From NCBI RefSeq assembly GCF_030398385.1, contig NZ_JAOAOQ010000009.1, positions 1-64,000 on the forward strand: 64,000 nt of DNA. Reading direction: 5' to 3'. The position numbers and the translations under genes are program-made. Shown here piece by piece: positions 8,402-16,690 of the stretch. Source of the stretch: Aquibium sp. ELW1220. Its GTDB lineage: Bacteria > Pseudomonadota > Alphaproteobacteria > Rhizobiales > Rhizobiaceae. How positions within the stretch are numbered: the stretch's first letter is position 1; the number at the start of each line of letters is the position of its first letter. Below the pieces are notes generated by a model. The model ran no database searches. It was not told where the DNA came from and saw nothing but the letters and a program-made list of their open reading frames with translations.

Positions 8402-10387
8402 ATGCTTGCCAAGGCTAAAGCCGGCACCATACTCGATACATTTCCGAAATATCTGGTGCTGAACGCGGAGCGTTTCGCCGATCGCCCTGCCATGCGGCAC
8501 AAGGACCTCGGCATCTGGCAGGGCTGGACGTGGAGGCAGCAGCTCGACGAGGTGCGCCGCTTTGCCATCGGGCTTTCGGCGATCGGTCTGAAGCGGGGCG
8601 ACAAGGTCGCAGTGGTCGGGTCGAACCGGCCGCGGCTCTACTGGAGCTTCGCGGCGATCCAGTCTCTCGGGGCGGTGCCGGTTCCCGTCTACGCCGACTC
8701 GGTCGCCGAGGAGATCGCCTATGTGCTCGACCATGCGGAGGTCCGTTTCGCCGTCGTCGAGGACCAGGAGCAGGTCGACAAGCTGCTGTCGATCGCCGAG
8801 AAGGTGCCGTCGCTGAAGGAGATCGTCTACGACGAGACGCGCGGGCTGCGCGACTACGACCATACGCACCTGCACGGCTTCGAGGAGGTGCAGGAGAAAG
8901 GGCAGTCGGCGATCGAAGCCTCACCGGAGGCCATCGCGCAGTGGCATGCGTCGGTCGATCAGGGAAGCGGCGCCGATCTCGGCGTCATCCTCTACACCTC
9001 CGGCACGACCGGCCGTCCGAAGGGCGTGATGCTGTCGAACGACAACCTGGTGAAGTCGGCGCTGCACGGCAACGCCTTCGACAAGCTCGGCCCCGACGAG
9101 GACATCATCGCCTATCTGCCGCTCGCCTGGGTCGGCGACCACGTCTTCTCCTACACGCAATCCTACACGGCCGGCTTCTGCGTCTCCTGTCCGGAGAGCC
9201 CGGAGACGGTGACTGAAGACCGCCGCGAGATCGCGCCGACCTACTTCTTCGCGCCGCCGCGCGTCTTCGAAGGGCTGCTCACCGCGTTGATGGTGCGGAT
9301 GGAGGATGCCGGGCGCCTGAAGAAGCGCATGTTCGACCACTATCTCGCTCACGCCCGCAAGGTCGGGGAGAAGATCCTGAACGGCGAATCCGTCGGCCTG
9401 CTCGACCGCTTCCGGTATCTCCTTGGCGAAATCCTCGTCTACGGGCCGCTGAAGAACCGCATGGGGATGACGCGCCTCAGGGTCGCCTACACGGCCGGCG
9501 AGGCGATCGGGCCGGAACTGTTCCGCTTCTACCGGTCGATCGGGCTCAACCTGAAGCAGCTCTACGGACAGACGGAAGCCTGCGTCTACATCACCGCGCA
9601 GCCGGACGGAAACATCCGGGCCGATACGGTGGGCATTCCCTCGCCGGGCGTCGAGATCCGGATCGCCGAGAACGGCGAGGTTCTCTACCGGTCGGACGGC
9701 ACTTTCGTCGGCTATTACAAGAACGAGGAAGCGACCCGCGCCACCAAGTCGCCTGACGGCTGGGTGCATACCGGAGACGCCGGTTTCATCGACGGCGAGG
9801 GACACCTCAAGATCATCGACCGCGCCAAGGATGTCGGCAAGCTGCAAACGGGCGGACTGTTCGCGCCGAAATACGTCGAGAACATGCTGAAGTTCTTCCC
9901 GGACATCAAGGAGGTCGTGGCCTTCGGCGACGGGCGCGATTTCTGTGCCGCCTTCATCAACATCGATCTCCAGTCGGTGGGAAGCTGGGCGGAACGCAAC
10001 AACGTCTCCTACGCATCCTACCAGGAACTCGCGAACCATCCCGAGGTCTATCGGATCGTCGGCACCCACGTCGAGGCGGCCAACCGCAAGCTCGCGGAGG
10101 AACCGATGATGGCGGCCTCGCAGATCCGCCGTTTCCTCGTCCTGCACAAGGAACTCGACGCGGACGACGGAGAACTGACGCGCACGCAGAAGGTCCGCCG
10201 GTCCTTCATCGCCGAGCGCTACGGCGAACTGATCGAGGCGCTCTATGACGGCTCGACCGAGAAATACGTGGAGACCGAGATGACCTTCGAGGACGGGCGC
10301 AAGGGGCGCGTTCGCGCGACGGTGCGCATCGTCGATGCGCCGGTGTTCGGCGTCGCGGCCGCGCCGGTCATGGAGGCAGCCGAATGA
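8402..10387 (+). CDS. Long-chain acyl-CoA synthetase (AMP-binding), cluster 1
   Basis: 661-residue ANL-superfamily ligase that adenylates a carboxylic acid and transfers it to CoA. The ATP-loop ILYTSGTTGRPKGVM, the LYGQTEACVYI motif and the DGWVHTGDAGF motif are present. The hinge region (RAKDVGKLQTGGLFAPKYVE) departs from the usual GRxKDxI form but keeps the fold landmarks. The open frame reaches 8225, but the ATG at 8402 follows a strong GGGAGGAA site at 8386-8393 and gives a normal family N-terminus. It is first in an operon with a complete branched-chain-type ABC importer and overlaps the next gene by ATGA, so it probably activates the imported substrate. Substrate unknown; long-chain or aromatic acids are both possible. 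Confidence 0.9.
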   Translation: MLAKAKAGTILDTFPKYLVLNAERFADRPAMRHKDLGIWQGWTWRQQLDEVRRFAIGLSAIGLKRGDKVAVVGSNRPRLYWSFAAIQSLGAVPVPVYADSVAEEIAYVLDHAEVRFAVVEDQEQVDKLLSIAEKVPSLKEIVYDETRGLRDYDHTHLHGFEEVQEKGQSAIEASPEAIAQWHASVDQGSGADLGVILYTSGTTGRPKGVMLSNDNLVKSALHGNAFDKLGPDEDIIAYLPLAWVGDHVFSYTQSYTAGFCVSCPESPETVTEDRREIAPTYFFAPPRVFEGLLTALMVRMEDAGRLKKRMFDHYLAHARKVGEKILNGESVGLLDRFRYLLGEILVYGPLKNRMGMTRLRVAYTAGEAIGPELFRFYRSIGLNLKQLYGQTEACVYITAQPDGNIRADTVGIPSPGVEIRIAENGEVLYRSDGTFVGYYKNEEATRATKSPDGWVHTGDAGFIDGEGHLKIIDRAKDVGKLQTGGLFAPKYVENMLKFFPDIKEVVAFGDGRDFCAAFINIDLQSVGSWAERNNVSYASYQELANHPEVYRIVGTHVEAANRKLAEEPMMAASQIRRFLVLHKELDADDGELTRTQKVRRSFIAERYGELIEALYDGSTEKYVETEMTFEDGRKGRVRATVRIVDAPVFGVAAAPVMEAAE

Positions 10388-11208
10388 ACCGGCATGTCGA
10401 TCCCCGTGAGGCGCTTTCCGACGGCGACGGCATCGCCATGGGCGAGGTGCTGCTCGACGTACGCAACGTGTCGCTGCGCTTCGGCGGCGTGAAGGCGATC
10501 AGCGATATTTCCTTCGACATCCGAAAGGGGGAGATCCGCGCCATCATCGGCCCGAACGGTGCCGGCAAGACCTCGATGCTCAACGTCATCAACGGCTTCT
10601 ACACCCCGCAGGAAGGCTCGATCGTGTTCCGTGGCAAGGAGCGCCAGAAGATCGCGCCCTACGAGGCGGCGGCGTCCGGTATCGCGCGGACGTTCCAGAA
10701 CGTTGCCCTGTTCAAGGGCATGTCGACGCTCGACAACATCATGGCGGGCCGGACGCTGGCCATGCACCGCAACTTCTTCTGGCAGCTGCTCTACTACGGG
10801 CCGGCGCTGCGCGAGGAAATCGCCAACCGGCGCAAGGTGGAGGAGATCATCGACTTCCTCGAGATCCAGCACATTCGCAAGACGCCGGTGGGGCGGCTGC
10901 CCTATGGCCTGCAGAAGCGCGTGGAGCTGGGACGGGCGCTGGCGGCAGAGCCATCGCTCCTGCTTCTCGACGAACCCATGGCGGGCATGAACCTCGAGGA
11001 GAAGGAGGACATGAGCCGCTTCATCCTCGACGTCAACGCGCAGTTCGGCACGACGATCGCCCTGATCGAACACGACATGGGCGTGGTGATGGATATTTCC
11101 GACCGGGTGGTGGTGCTGGATTACGGCCGCAAGATCGGCGACGGCACGCCCGACGAGGTCAAGTCCAGCCAGGACGTCATTGACGCCTATCTCGGCGTTT
11201 CGCATTAG
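10384..11208 (+). CDS. Branched-chain-type ABC transporter ATPase (LivG-like), cluster 1
   Basis: 274-residue cytoplasmic ATPase of the HAAT (branched-chain amino acid-type) importer family. Walker A IIGPNGAGKTSM, LivG-type signature LPYGLQKRVELGRAL in place of LSGGQ, Walker B SLLLLDEPMAGM and switch histidine in IEHDMGVV. An extra 18-residue N-terminal stretch precedes an internal Met (MGEVLLDV), a possible alternative start. It is translationally coupled to the ligase by a 4-base overlap. With the downstream permeases, LivF-like ATPase and binding protein, the transporter is complete. Confidence 0.92.
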   Translation: MNRHVDPREALSDGDGIAMGEVLLDVRNVSLRFGGVKAISDISFDIRKGEIRAIIGPNGAGKTSMLNVINGFYTPQEGSIVFRGKERQKIAPYEAAASGIARTFQNVALFKGMSTLDNIMAGRTLAMHRNFFWQLLYYGPALREEIANRRKVEEIIDFLEIQHIRKTPVGRLPYGLQKRVELGRALAAEPSLLLLDEPMAGMNLEEKEDMSRFILDVNAQFGTTIALIEHDMGVVMDISDRVVVLDYGRKIGDGTPDEVKSSQDVIDAYLGVSH

Positions 11209-11217
11209 GAGGGGACC

Positions 11218-12171
11218 GTGCTGTACCAGATCTTCATCGATCCCTTCGTCCAGATGGTGGACATGCCGGATTTCCTGCTGCAGGTGATCTGGGAGGGTTT
11301 CGTGGCCGGCGTGCTCTACGCGCTGATCGCGCTCGGTTTCGTCCTCATCTTCAAGGCGTCGGGCGTCTTCAACTTCGCCCAGGGCATCATGGTGGTGTTT
11401 GCGGGCCTGACACTGGTCGGCCTGCACGAAGCCGGCGTGCCGGCCTACCTGGCGCTGGTCCTTGCCATCGGCGTCATGGCCGTGCTGGCCATCGCGGTCG
11501 AGCGGTTCGTCATGCGCCCCCTGGTGAACCAGCCCGACATCATCCTCCTCATGTCGACCATCGGCATGACATATTTCCTGATCGGGCTCGGGGAGTTCGT
11601 CTTCGGTGGCGAGCCGAAGAAGATGATCACGCAGGAACTCGGACTGCCCACGGGTTCGACCGAAATCGAGATCGGCGAGCGGGGGCTCGTCATCCTGCAG
11701 CACATCGACATTGCGGCCGCCGTCATCGCCATCATCATGGTGTCGGCGCTGGCGCTGTTCTTCAACAAGACCCGCATCGGGCGGGCGCTGCGCGCGGTGG
11801 CCGACGATCATCAGGCGGCCCAGTCGGTGGGCATCTCGCTCAACCAGATCTGGGCGATCGTATGGTTCGCGGCCGGTATCGTGGCGCTCGCCACAGGCAT
11901 CATGTGGGGCGCGCGCTCCGACGTGTCCTTCGCCCTGGAGATCGTGGCGCTGAAGGCGCTGCCGGTGCTGATCCTCGGCGGCTTCACCTCGATCCCCGGC
12001 GCCATCGTCGGCGGGCTCATCATCGGCATCGGCGAGAAGATCGGCGAGATCTACTGGGGTCCGCTGGTCGGTGGCGGCATCGAGAGCTGGCTCGCCTACA
12101 TGATCGCCCTCGTCTTCCTGCTGTTCAGGCCGCAGGGCCTGTTCGGCGAACGCATCATCGAACGGGTCTGA
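11218..12171 (+). CDS. Branched-chain-type ABC permease (LivH-like), cluster 1
   Basis: 317-residue inner-membrane permease with about eight hydrophobic segments. Family landmarks include GVLYALIALGFVLIFKASG with FNFAQG, typical of LivH, and the C-terminal LFRPQGLFGE. GTG start at 11218 behind an AGGAGGGG ribosome site. Slightly longer N-terminus than the usual 290-300 residues. It pairs with the LivM-like permease directly after it. Confidence 0.93.
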   Translation: MLYQIFIDPFVQMVDMPDFLLQVIWEGFVAGVLYALIALGFVLIFKASGVFNFAQGIMVVFAGLTLVGLHEAGVPAYLALVLAIGVMAVLAIAVERFVMRPLVNQPDIILLMSTIGMTYFLIGLGEFVFGGEPKKMITQELGLPTGSTEIEIGERGLVILQHIDIAAAVIAIIMVSALALFFNKTRIGRALRAVADDHQAAQSVGISLNQIWAIVWFAAGIVALATGIMWGARSDVSFALEIVALKALPVLILGGFTSIPGAIVGGLIIGIGEKIGEIYWGPLVGGGIESWLAYMIALVFLLFRPQGLFGERIIERV

Positions 12172-12182
12172 GGGGCGGCACC

Positions 12183-13262
12183 ATGTTCTATCGCGAAGCA
12201 GGGCAGTTCAAGACGTCCTACGCAGCCGACCAACAGGTCTTCCCGATCCTGCAGGACCGCATCGGCGTCGCCGTCATCCTGGGCATCGCCGTCTTCGTCG
12301 TGCCCTTCGTCGCCAACGACTTCTTCCTGTCGGCGATCGCCATTCCCTTCCTCATCCTGGCGCTCGCCACCATCGGGCTCAACGTGCTGACCGGCTATGC
12401 CGGGCAGCTGTCGCTCGGAACCGGCGGGTTCATGGGGGTCGGGGCCTATGCCTGCTACAAGCTGACGACGATCTTTCCCGACGTCTCGATCGTCGTGCAT
12501 ATCCTGCTCTCGGGATTTGCGGCGGCGGCCGTCGGCATGGTGTTCGGCATGCCGTCGCTGCGCATCAAAGGCCTATACCTGGCGGTGACGACACTGGCGG
12601 CGCAGTTCTTCCTCGAATGGTGCTTCATCCGGATTCCCTGGCTCTACAACTACAATGCCTCGGGCGCGATCGAGGTGCCGGGCCGCGAGGTCTTCGGCAC
12701 CATGGTGACCGGCGCCTCCGCCGGCAGCGTGCCGCGCTACTTCACGGTGCTCGCCATCGTCATCCTGCTCACCGTGCTGGTGAAGAACCTTCTGCGCGGA
12801 CGCATCGGGCGGCAATGGATGATGATCCGCGACATGGACATCGCCGCCGAACTGATGGGTGTTCGCCCGCTCTACGCCAAGCTCTCCGCCTTCGCCGTCT
12901 CGTCCTATCTCTGCGGCGTGGCGGGTGCGATGTTCGTGTTCTTCTATCTCGGCGCAGCCGAGCCTTCGGCCTTCTCCATCACCCTGTCCTTCCAGGTCCT
13001 GTTCATGGCGATCCTGGGCGGGCTGGGGTCGCTGGTGGGCTGCTTCTTCGGCGCGGCCTTCATCTGGGCGCTGCCGATCATCCTGCGCGCGGGGCCGCCG
13101 ATGATCGGCATCCCGATCGCGGCCGAAACCGCATTCCACGTCACCTCGATGATCGTCGGGGCGCTGATCGTGACCTTCCTGATCCTCGAGCCGCACGGCC
13201 TCGCCCGCCTGTGGCAGATCGGCAAGGAGAAGCTCAGGGTGTGGCCCTTCCCCTACGCGTGA
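12183..13262 (+). CDS. Branched-chain-type ABC permease (LivM-like), cluster 1
   Basis: 359-residue inner-membrane permease. It has the LivM signature GLNVLTGYAGQLSLGTGGFMGVGAY and the MAILGGLGSLVGCFFGAAF segment. The open frame extends far upstream inside livH in another frame; the ATG at 12183, 11 bases after the livH stop, gives the normal N-terminus (MFYREAGQFKTSY). The same unusual opening (FKTSYxAD) recurs in the cluster 2 LivM, a sign that the two systems are related. Confidence 0.93.
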   Translation: MFYREAGQFKTSYAADQQVFPILQDRIGVAVILGIAVFVVPFVANDFFLSAIAIPFLILALATIGLNVLTGYAGQLSLGTGGFMGVGAYACYKLTTIFPDVSIVVHILLSGFAAAAVGMVFGMPSLRIKGLYLAVTTLAAQFFLEWCFIRIPWLYNYNASGAIEVPGREVFGTMVTGASAGSVPRYFTVLAIVILLTVLVKNLLRGRIGRQWMMIRDMDIAAELMGVRPLYAKLSAFAVSSYLCGVAGAMFVFFYLGAAEPSAFSITLSFQVLFMAILGGLGSLVGCFFGAAFIWALPIILRAGPPMIGIPIAAETAFHVTSMIVGALIVTFLILEPHGLARLWQIGKEKLRVWPFPYA

Positions 13263-13392
13263 GGGTCCACGCCGAACCATGCCTGCGCGAGCAGGACGAC
13301 AGCCTACGATCCGGGCTTCGAGCCTTGACCGGATCCTGCTGGAGGAAAAGGCTCACTCACGGCCTTGCGGCCAGTGCAACGGGAGGAACGAC

Positions 13393-14715
13393 ATGAGACT
13401 GAGATCGCTTATTGCCGGCGGCATCCTCGCCGCGATGGCGTCGACGGCGGCACTGCCCGCCTTCGCCGAGGACAGCGTCTACGTGCCGCTGTTCAGCTAC
13501 CGTACGGGTCCCTTCGCCGGATCGGGCATCCCGATCGCCAACGGCATGAGCGACTACCTCACCATGCTCAACGAGCGTGACGGCGGCATCAACGGCGTCA
13601 AGATCAACATCGAGGAATGCGAGACGGGCTACGACACGCAGAAGGGCGTGGAGTGCTACGAGCAGGTCAAGGCCAAGAACCCGCTGGTGATCTCCCCCTA
13701 TTCGACGGGCATCACGCTGCAGGTCATCCCGAAGGCCGGCGTCGACAAGATTCCGGTGCTGTCGATGGCCTACGGCCTCTCCGCGGCGGCCGTCGGCAAC
13801 GTCTTTCCCTGGGTGTTCAACCCGCCCGCAACCTACTGGGACGGCGCTTCGGCAATCGTCGCCGACATCGCAAGGCGCGAGGGTGGGCTGGAAAGCCTGA
13901 AGGGCAAGAAGATCGGCTACATCTATCTCGACGCCGGCTACGGCAAGGAGGCGATTCCGCTGCTGGAGGATTTCTCCAAGCAGTACGGCTTCGAACTCAC
14001 CCTCTATCCGGTTCCCGGCAAGGAGATGCAGAACCAGTCGTCGCAGTGGCTCAACGTCCGGCGCGACCGTCCCGACTACATGATCATGTGGGGCTGGGGC
14101 GCAATGAACCCGACCGCGGTCAAGGAGGCCGTCAAGATCCGCTATCCGATGGACAAGTTCTATGGCGTCTGGTGGTCGGGCGGCAATGACGATGCGGCGG
14201 CCGGCGGCGAGGACGCCAAGGGCTACCGCACGCTCAACTTCCACGGCGTCGGCAGCGACTATCCGGTCATCCAGGACATCAAGAAGTATGTCGTCGATGC
14301 GGGCAAGAGCCAGGTCGATCCGGCGAAGTTCGCCGACAACCTCTACAACCGCGGTGTCTACAACTCGATGCTGATCGCGGAAGGCATCCGCCGCGCGCAG
14401 GAACTGTCGGGCAAGAAGGTGATCGACGCCACCGACATGCGGGCCGGCCTCGAAAACCTCAACGTGGATGAAGCCCGGCTGAAGGAAATGGGCATGGAAG
14501 GCTTCGCGGGAGCGCTCAAGCTCTCCTGTTCGGACCATTCCGGCCATCACCAGGTCTATGTCGTCGAGTGGGACGGCAAGGACTGGCAGAAGTCCGGTGA
14601 GTGGTTCTCGCCGATGACGGAGGTGGTGCGTCCGATGCTGGAGAAGGCAGCGGAAGAGTACAAGACCGCCAACGCACCGTGGCCGGAGCGCACGGAACCC
14701 TGCCTGTCGAACTGA
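13393..14715 (+). CDS. Branched-chain-type ABC substrate-binding protein, cluster 1
   Basis: 440-residue periplasmic binding protein of the Peripla_BP_6 (LivK-like) type. A clear Sec signal peptide ends near LPAFA before EDSVYVPL. The mature protein opens with the usual YRTGPFAGSGIPIANG segment. ATG 13393 follows GGGAGGA; the upstream in-frame Met at 13279 would bury the signal peptide. There is no lipobox, so it is probably soluble periplasmic. It is longer than LivK (about 370), like binding proteins that take larger acids. It probably delivers the substrate activated by the ligase at the head of the operon. Confidence 0.92.
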   Translation: MRLRSLIAGGILAAMASTAALPAFAEDSVYVPLFSYRTGPFAGSGIPIANGMSDYLTMLNERDGGINGVKINIEECETGYDTQKGVECYEQVKAKNPLVISPYSTGITLQVIPKAGVDKIPVLSMAYGLSAAAVGNVFPWVFNPPATYWDGASAIVADIARREGGLESLKGKKIGYIYLDAGYGKEAIPLLEDFSKQYGFELTLYPVPGKEMQNQSSQWLNVRRDRPDYMIMWGWGAMNPTAVKEAVKIRYPMDKFYGVWWSGGNDDAAAGGEDAKGYRTLNFHGVGSDYPVIQDIKKYVVDAGKSQVDPAKFADNLYNRGVYNSMLIAEGIRRAQELSGKKVIDATDMRAGLENLNVDEARLKEMGMEGFAGALKLSCSDHSGHHQVYVVEWDGKDWQKSGEWFSPMTEVVRPMLEKAAEEYKTANAPWPERTEPCLSN

Positions 14716-14731
14716 CGAGGCCCGCAGTCAG

Positions 14732-14759
14732 GTCCGGCCCGCCATCCAGCGGGCCGGAC
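14732..14759 (+). terminator. Intercistronic hairpin after binding-protein gene
   Basis: An 11-base perfect stem (14732-14742 with 14749-14759) with a 6-base loop lies between the binding-protein gene and the following ATPase gene. There is no T-run, so it more likely stabilises the upstream message or causes partial termination than stops transcription. Confidence 0.5.
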
Positions 14760-14784
14760 ACTCCACCACCAGGGAAGGATCAGC

Positions 14785-15642
14785 ATGACAGTCGACATGA
14801 TGGGAGCCGCCGGGGAAAGCCCTGCGCCCGAAGCCGTGACCGACGTCATCCTGTCGGTCAACAACATCGAGGTGATCTACAACCACGTCATCCTCGTCCT
14901 GAAGGGCGTGTCGCTGACGGTGCCGCGTGGCGGGATCGTGGCCCTGCTGGGCGCCAACGGGGCCGGCAAGACGACGACGCTGAAGGCGATCTCCAATCTG
15001 CTGCACGCCGAGCGCGGCGTGGTCACCAAGGGCAACATCCTGTTTCAGGGCGAGCGCGTCGAGGCGCTGTCGCCCAACGATCTCGTTCGGCGCGGCTGCA
15101 TCCAGGTGATGGAGGGCCGCCACTGCTTCGGCCACCTGACGGTGGAGGAGAACCTGCTGACGGGTGCCTTCACGCGCCGCGACGGTTCGGCGGGCATCAA
15201 GCGCGACCTCGAGATGGTCTACGACTATTTTCCGCGCCTGCGGGTCAGGCGTTCGTCCCAGGCCGGGTACACGTCGGGCGGTGAGCAGCAGATGACCGCC
15301 ATCGGACGGGCGCTGATGTCGCGCCCCAAGATGATCCTGCTCGACGAGCCCTCGATGGGGCTCGCGCCGCAGCTCGTCGAGGAGATCTTCGAGATCGTGC
15401 GCAAGCTGAACGAGGAGCAGGGCGTCTCCTTCCTGCTCGCAGAGCAGAACACCAACATCGCTCTGCGCTATGCCACGTATGGCTACATCCTCGAATCCGG
15501 CCGCATCGTGCTCGACGGCGACGCAAAGGCGCTGCGCGAGAACGAGGACGTCAAGGAATTCTATCTGGGCGTGGCCGGCGACGGCCGCCGCTCGTTCAAG
15601 AACGTCAAGCACTACAAGCGGCGGAAGCGGTGGCTGGCGTGA
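14785..15642 (+). CDS. Branched-chain-type ABC transporter ATPase (LivF-like), cluster 1
   Basis: 285-residue second ATPase of the importer. Walker A LLGANGAGKTTT, signature YTSGGEQQMTAIGRALM, Walker B KMILLDEPSMGLAP and switch region in FLLAEQNTNIAL (Q in place of the usual H is normal for LivF). The N-terminus has about 20 extra residues before the ABC fold. The C-terminus ends in a strongly basic tail (FKNVKHYKRRKRWLA) beyond the normal LivF end; a similar tail occurs in the paralogue at 41129-41950. It is last in the operon, after the intercistronic hairpin. Confidence 0.92.
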   Translation: MTVDMMGAAGESPAPEAVTDVILSVNNIEVIYNHVILVLKGVSLTVPRGGIVALLGANGAGKTTTLKAISNLLHAERGVVTKGNILFQGERVEALSPNDLVRRGCIQVMEGRHCFGHLTVEENLLTGAFTRRDGSAGIKRDLEMVYDYFPRLRVRRSSQAGYTSGGEQQMTAIGRALMSRPKMILLDEPSMGLAPQLVEEIFEIVRKLNEEQGVSFLLAEQNTNIALRYATYGYILESGRIVLDGDAKALRENEDVKEFYLGVAGDGRRSFKNVKHYKRRKRWLA

Positions 15643-15657
15643 GGGGCCGTACGCGCA

Positions 15658-15683
15658 GCTGAAGGGAAGCGATGCCCTTCAGC
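15658..15683. terminator. Hairpin between convergent genes
   Basis: A 9-base perfect stem (15658-15666 with 15675-15683, 8-base loop) sits between the importer operon and the convergent Uma2 gene, and contains the Uma2 stop codon. No T-run follows on either strand, so terminator strength is uncertain. Confidence 0.4.
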
Positions 15684-16257
15684 CCGAGGGGGTATCGAAG
15701 GTCAGGTCAGCGTAGAGTTCCGACAGCGGCAGTTCGGCGTCGATCTCCGGCAAGGCGATGACGGCGTCAAGGCCGATCTGTTCCGCGTAGGTCCACTCTC
15801 CGTCGACCCGCCGCCACACAGTGACTTGCGGCGCCTCTGAATCGACGAGGAGGATCACCTTGATCGCCGGGTGACGCTTGTACTCCTCGAGCTTCTGGAA
15901 GCGGTCATAGCGGACCGTCGACGGCGACAGGACCTCGACGACGACGCGGGGGTCGGCCGTCGACATCGACCGGTCGTCGGCCCTGCCGCAATCGACGGTG
16001 ATGTCGGGTCGGCGAGTGCCGCGGTCGGTCAGCACCGACTGGTCGTCGGTCGTGGCGCTGCATGGCTTGCCGCGCAAAGCTGCGTGCAGTGTTGCGAGGG
16101 CGTTTACGGTCACCCGGTCGTGCCGACGGCTCGCGCCTGTCATCGCCTTGACCGTGAGCACCGGCACGCCGTCGACGAGTTCGTAGTTCCTGTCCTGGCG
16201 CTGCTGCCAGTCGAAGAACTCCTCGACGGTCATCTTGGTCTGCTTCGCCTGCGACAT
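15679..16257 (-). CDS. Uma2 family PD-(D/E)XK nuclease-like protein
   Basis: 192-residue protein of the Uma2 (DUF820) family, a restriction-endonuclease-like fold of unproven function common in cyanobacteria and some proteobacteria. It begins with the typical KMTVEEFFDWQ segment, has Asp 85 in RRPDITVDCG and Glu 108 in RVVVEVLSPST, placed as the family active-site acidic pair. The frame is open further upstream; the ATG at 16257 gives the usual family start, with other ATGs at 16272 and 16284. No antitoxin or modification gene adjoins it. It is a lone gene between two housekeeping-type operons. Confidence 0.82.
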   Translation of the reverse strand: MSQAKQTKMTVEEFFDWQQRQDRNYELVDGVPVLTVKAMTGASRRHDRVTVNALATLHAALRGKPCSATTDDQSVLTDRGTRRPDITVDCGRADDRSMSTADPRVVVEVLSPSTVRYDRFQKLEEYKRHPAIKVILLVDSEAPQVTVWRRVDGEWTYAEQIGLDAVIALPEIDAELPLSELYADLTFDTPSG

Positions 16258-16401
16258 GGCTGTCCCGTCCATCGGTCGGGTCATGATACCAGATCGGGAC
16301 CGCGTCCTGAAGAGGCCGTTCGGGATGCGGCTTCGCGCGCCATTGCCCTTGCCGCGGCTTTTCGATATGTGCGCACGAGGATCTTGCAACGGGGTTATCC
16401 G

Positions 16402-16629
16402 ATGGCTGACAACACGCCGACCGGTCCGGTCGAAATGGGCGCCGAGATGGACTATTCGGAACACGAGAAGACATACTCGCTGTTCCTCGCCATGGCGAAA
16501 TACGGCACCATCCTGTGCGTGTCGCTGCTCGTGGCGATGGCGTTCGGGTTCTTCGCCGGCGGCGGCTTCATTTCGTCGACCATCCTCTTCGTCCTGCTCG
16601 TGGCCGTCGCCTCCTACCTGGCGCGCTGA
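16402..16629 (+). CDS. aa3-type cytochrome c oxidase subunit IV
   Basis: 75-residue protein matching the small bacterial aa3 oxidase subunit IV family. The conserved opening is MDYSEHEKTYSLFLAMAKYG followed by one or two hydrophobic segments (GTILCVSLLVAMAFGFFAGG and ISSTILFVLLVAVASYLA). It sits in the inner membrane with the oxidase, whose main subunits are not in this window. In many rhizobia this gene lies just before the transhydrogenase genes, as here (pntAA starts 61 bases later). Confidence 0.85.
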   Translation: MADNTPTGPVEMGAEMDYSEHEKTYSLFLAMAKYGTILCVSLLVAMAFGFFAGGGFISSTILFVLLVAVASYLAR

Positions 16630-16640
16630 GCCGGCCGGTC

Positions 16641-16659
16641 CTCCCCTCCGCGGGGGGAG
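16641..16659. repeat. Short intergenic inverted repeat
   Basis: CTCCCC and GGGGAG arms around TCCGCGG, between the oxidase subunit gene and pntAA. Similar GC-rich palindromes are scattered between genes in rhizobial genomes. Only one copy is in the window, so repeat status is not shown here. Confidence 0.3.
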
Positions 16660-16690
16660 AGGCAAGGGTCCAACCGGAGAGGAGCAGGCG

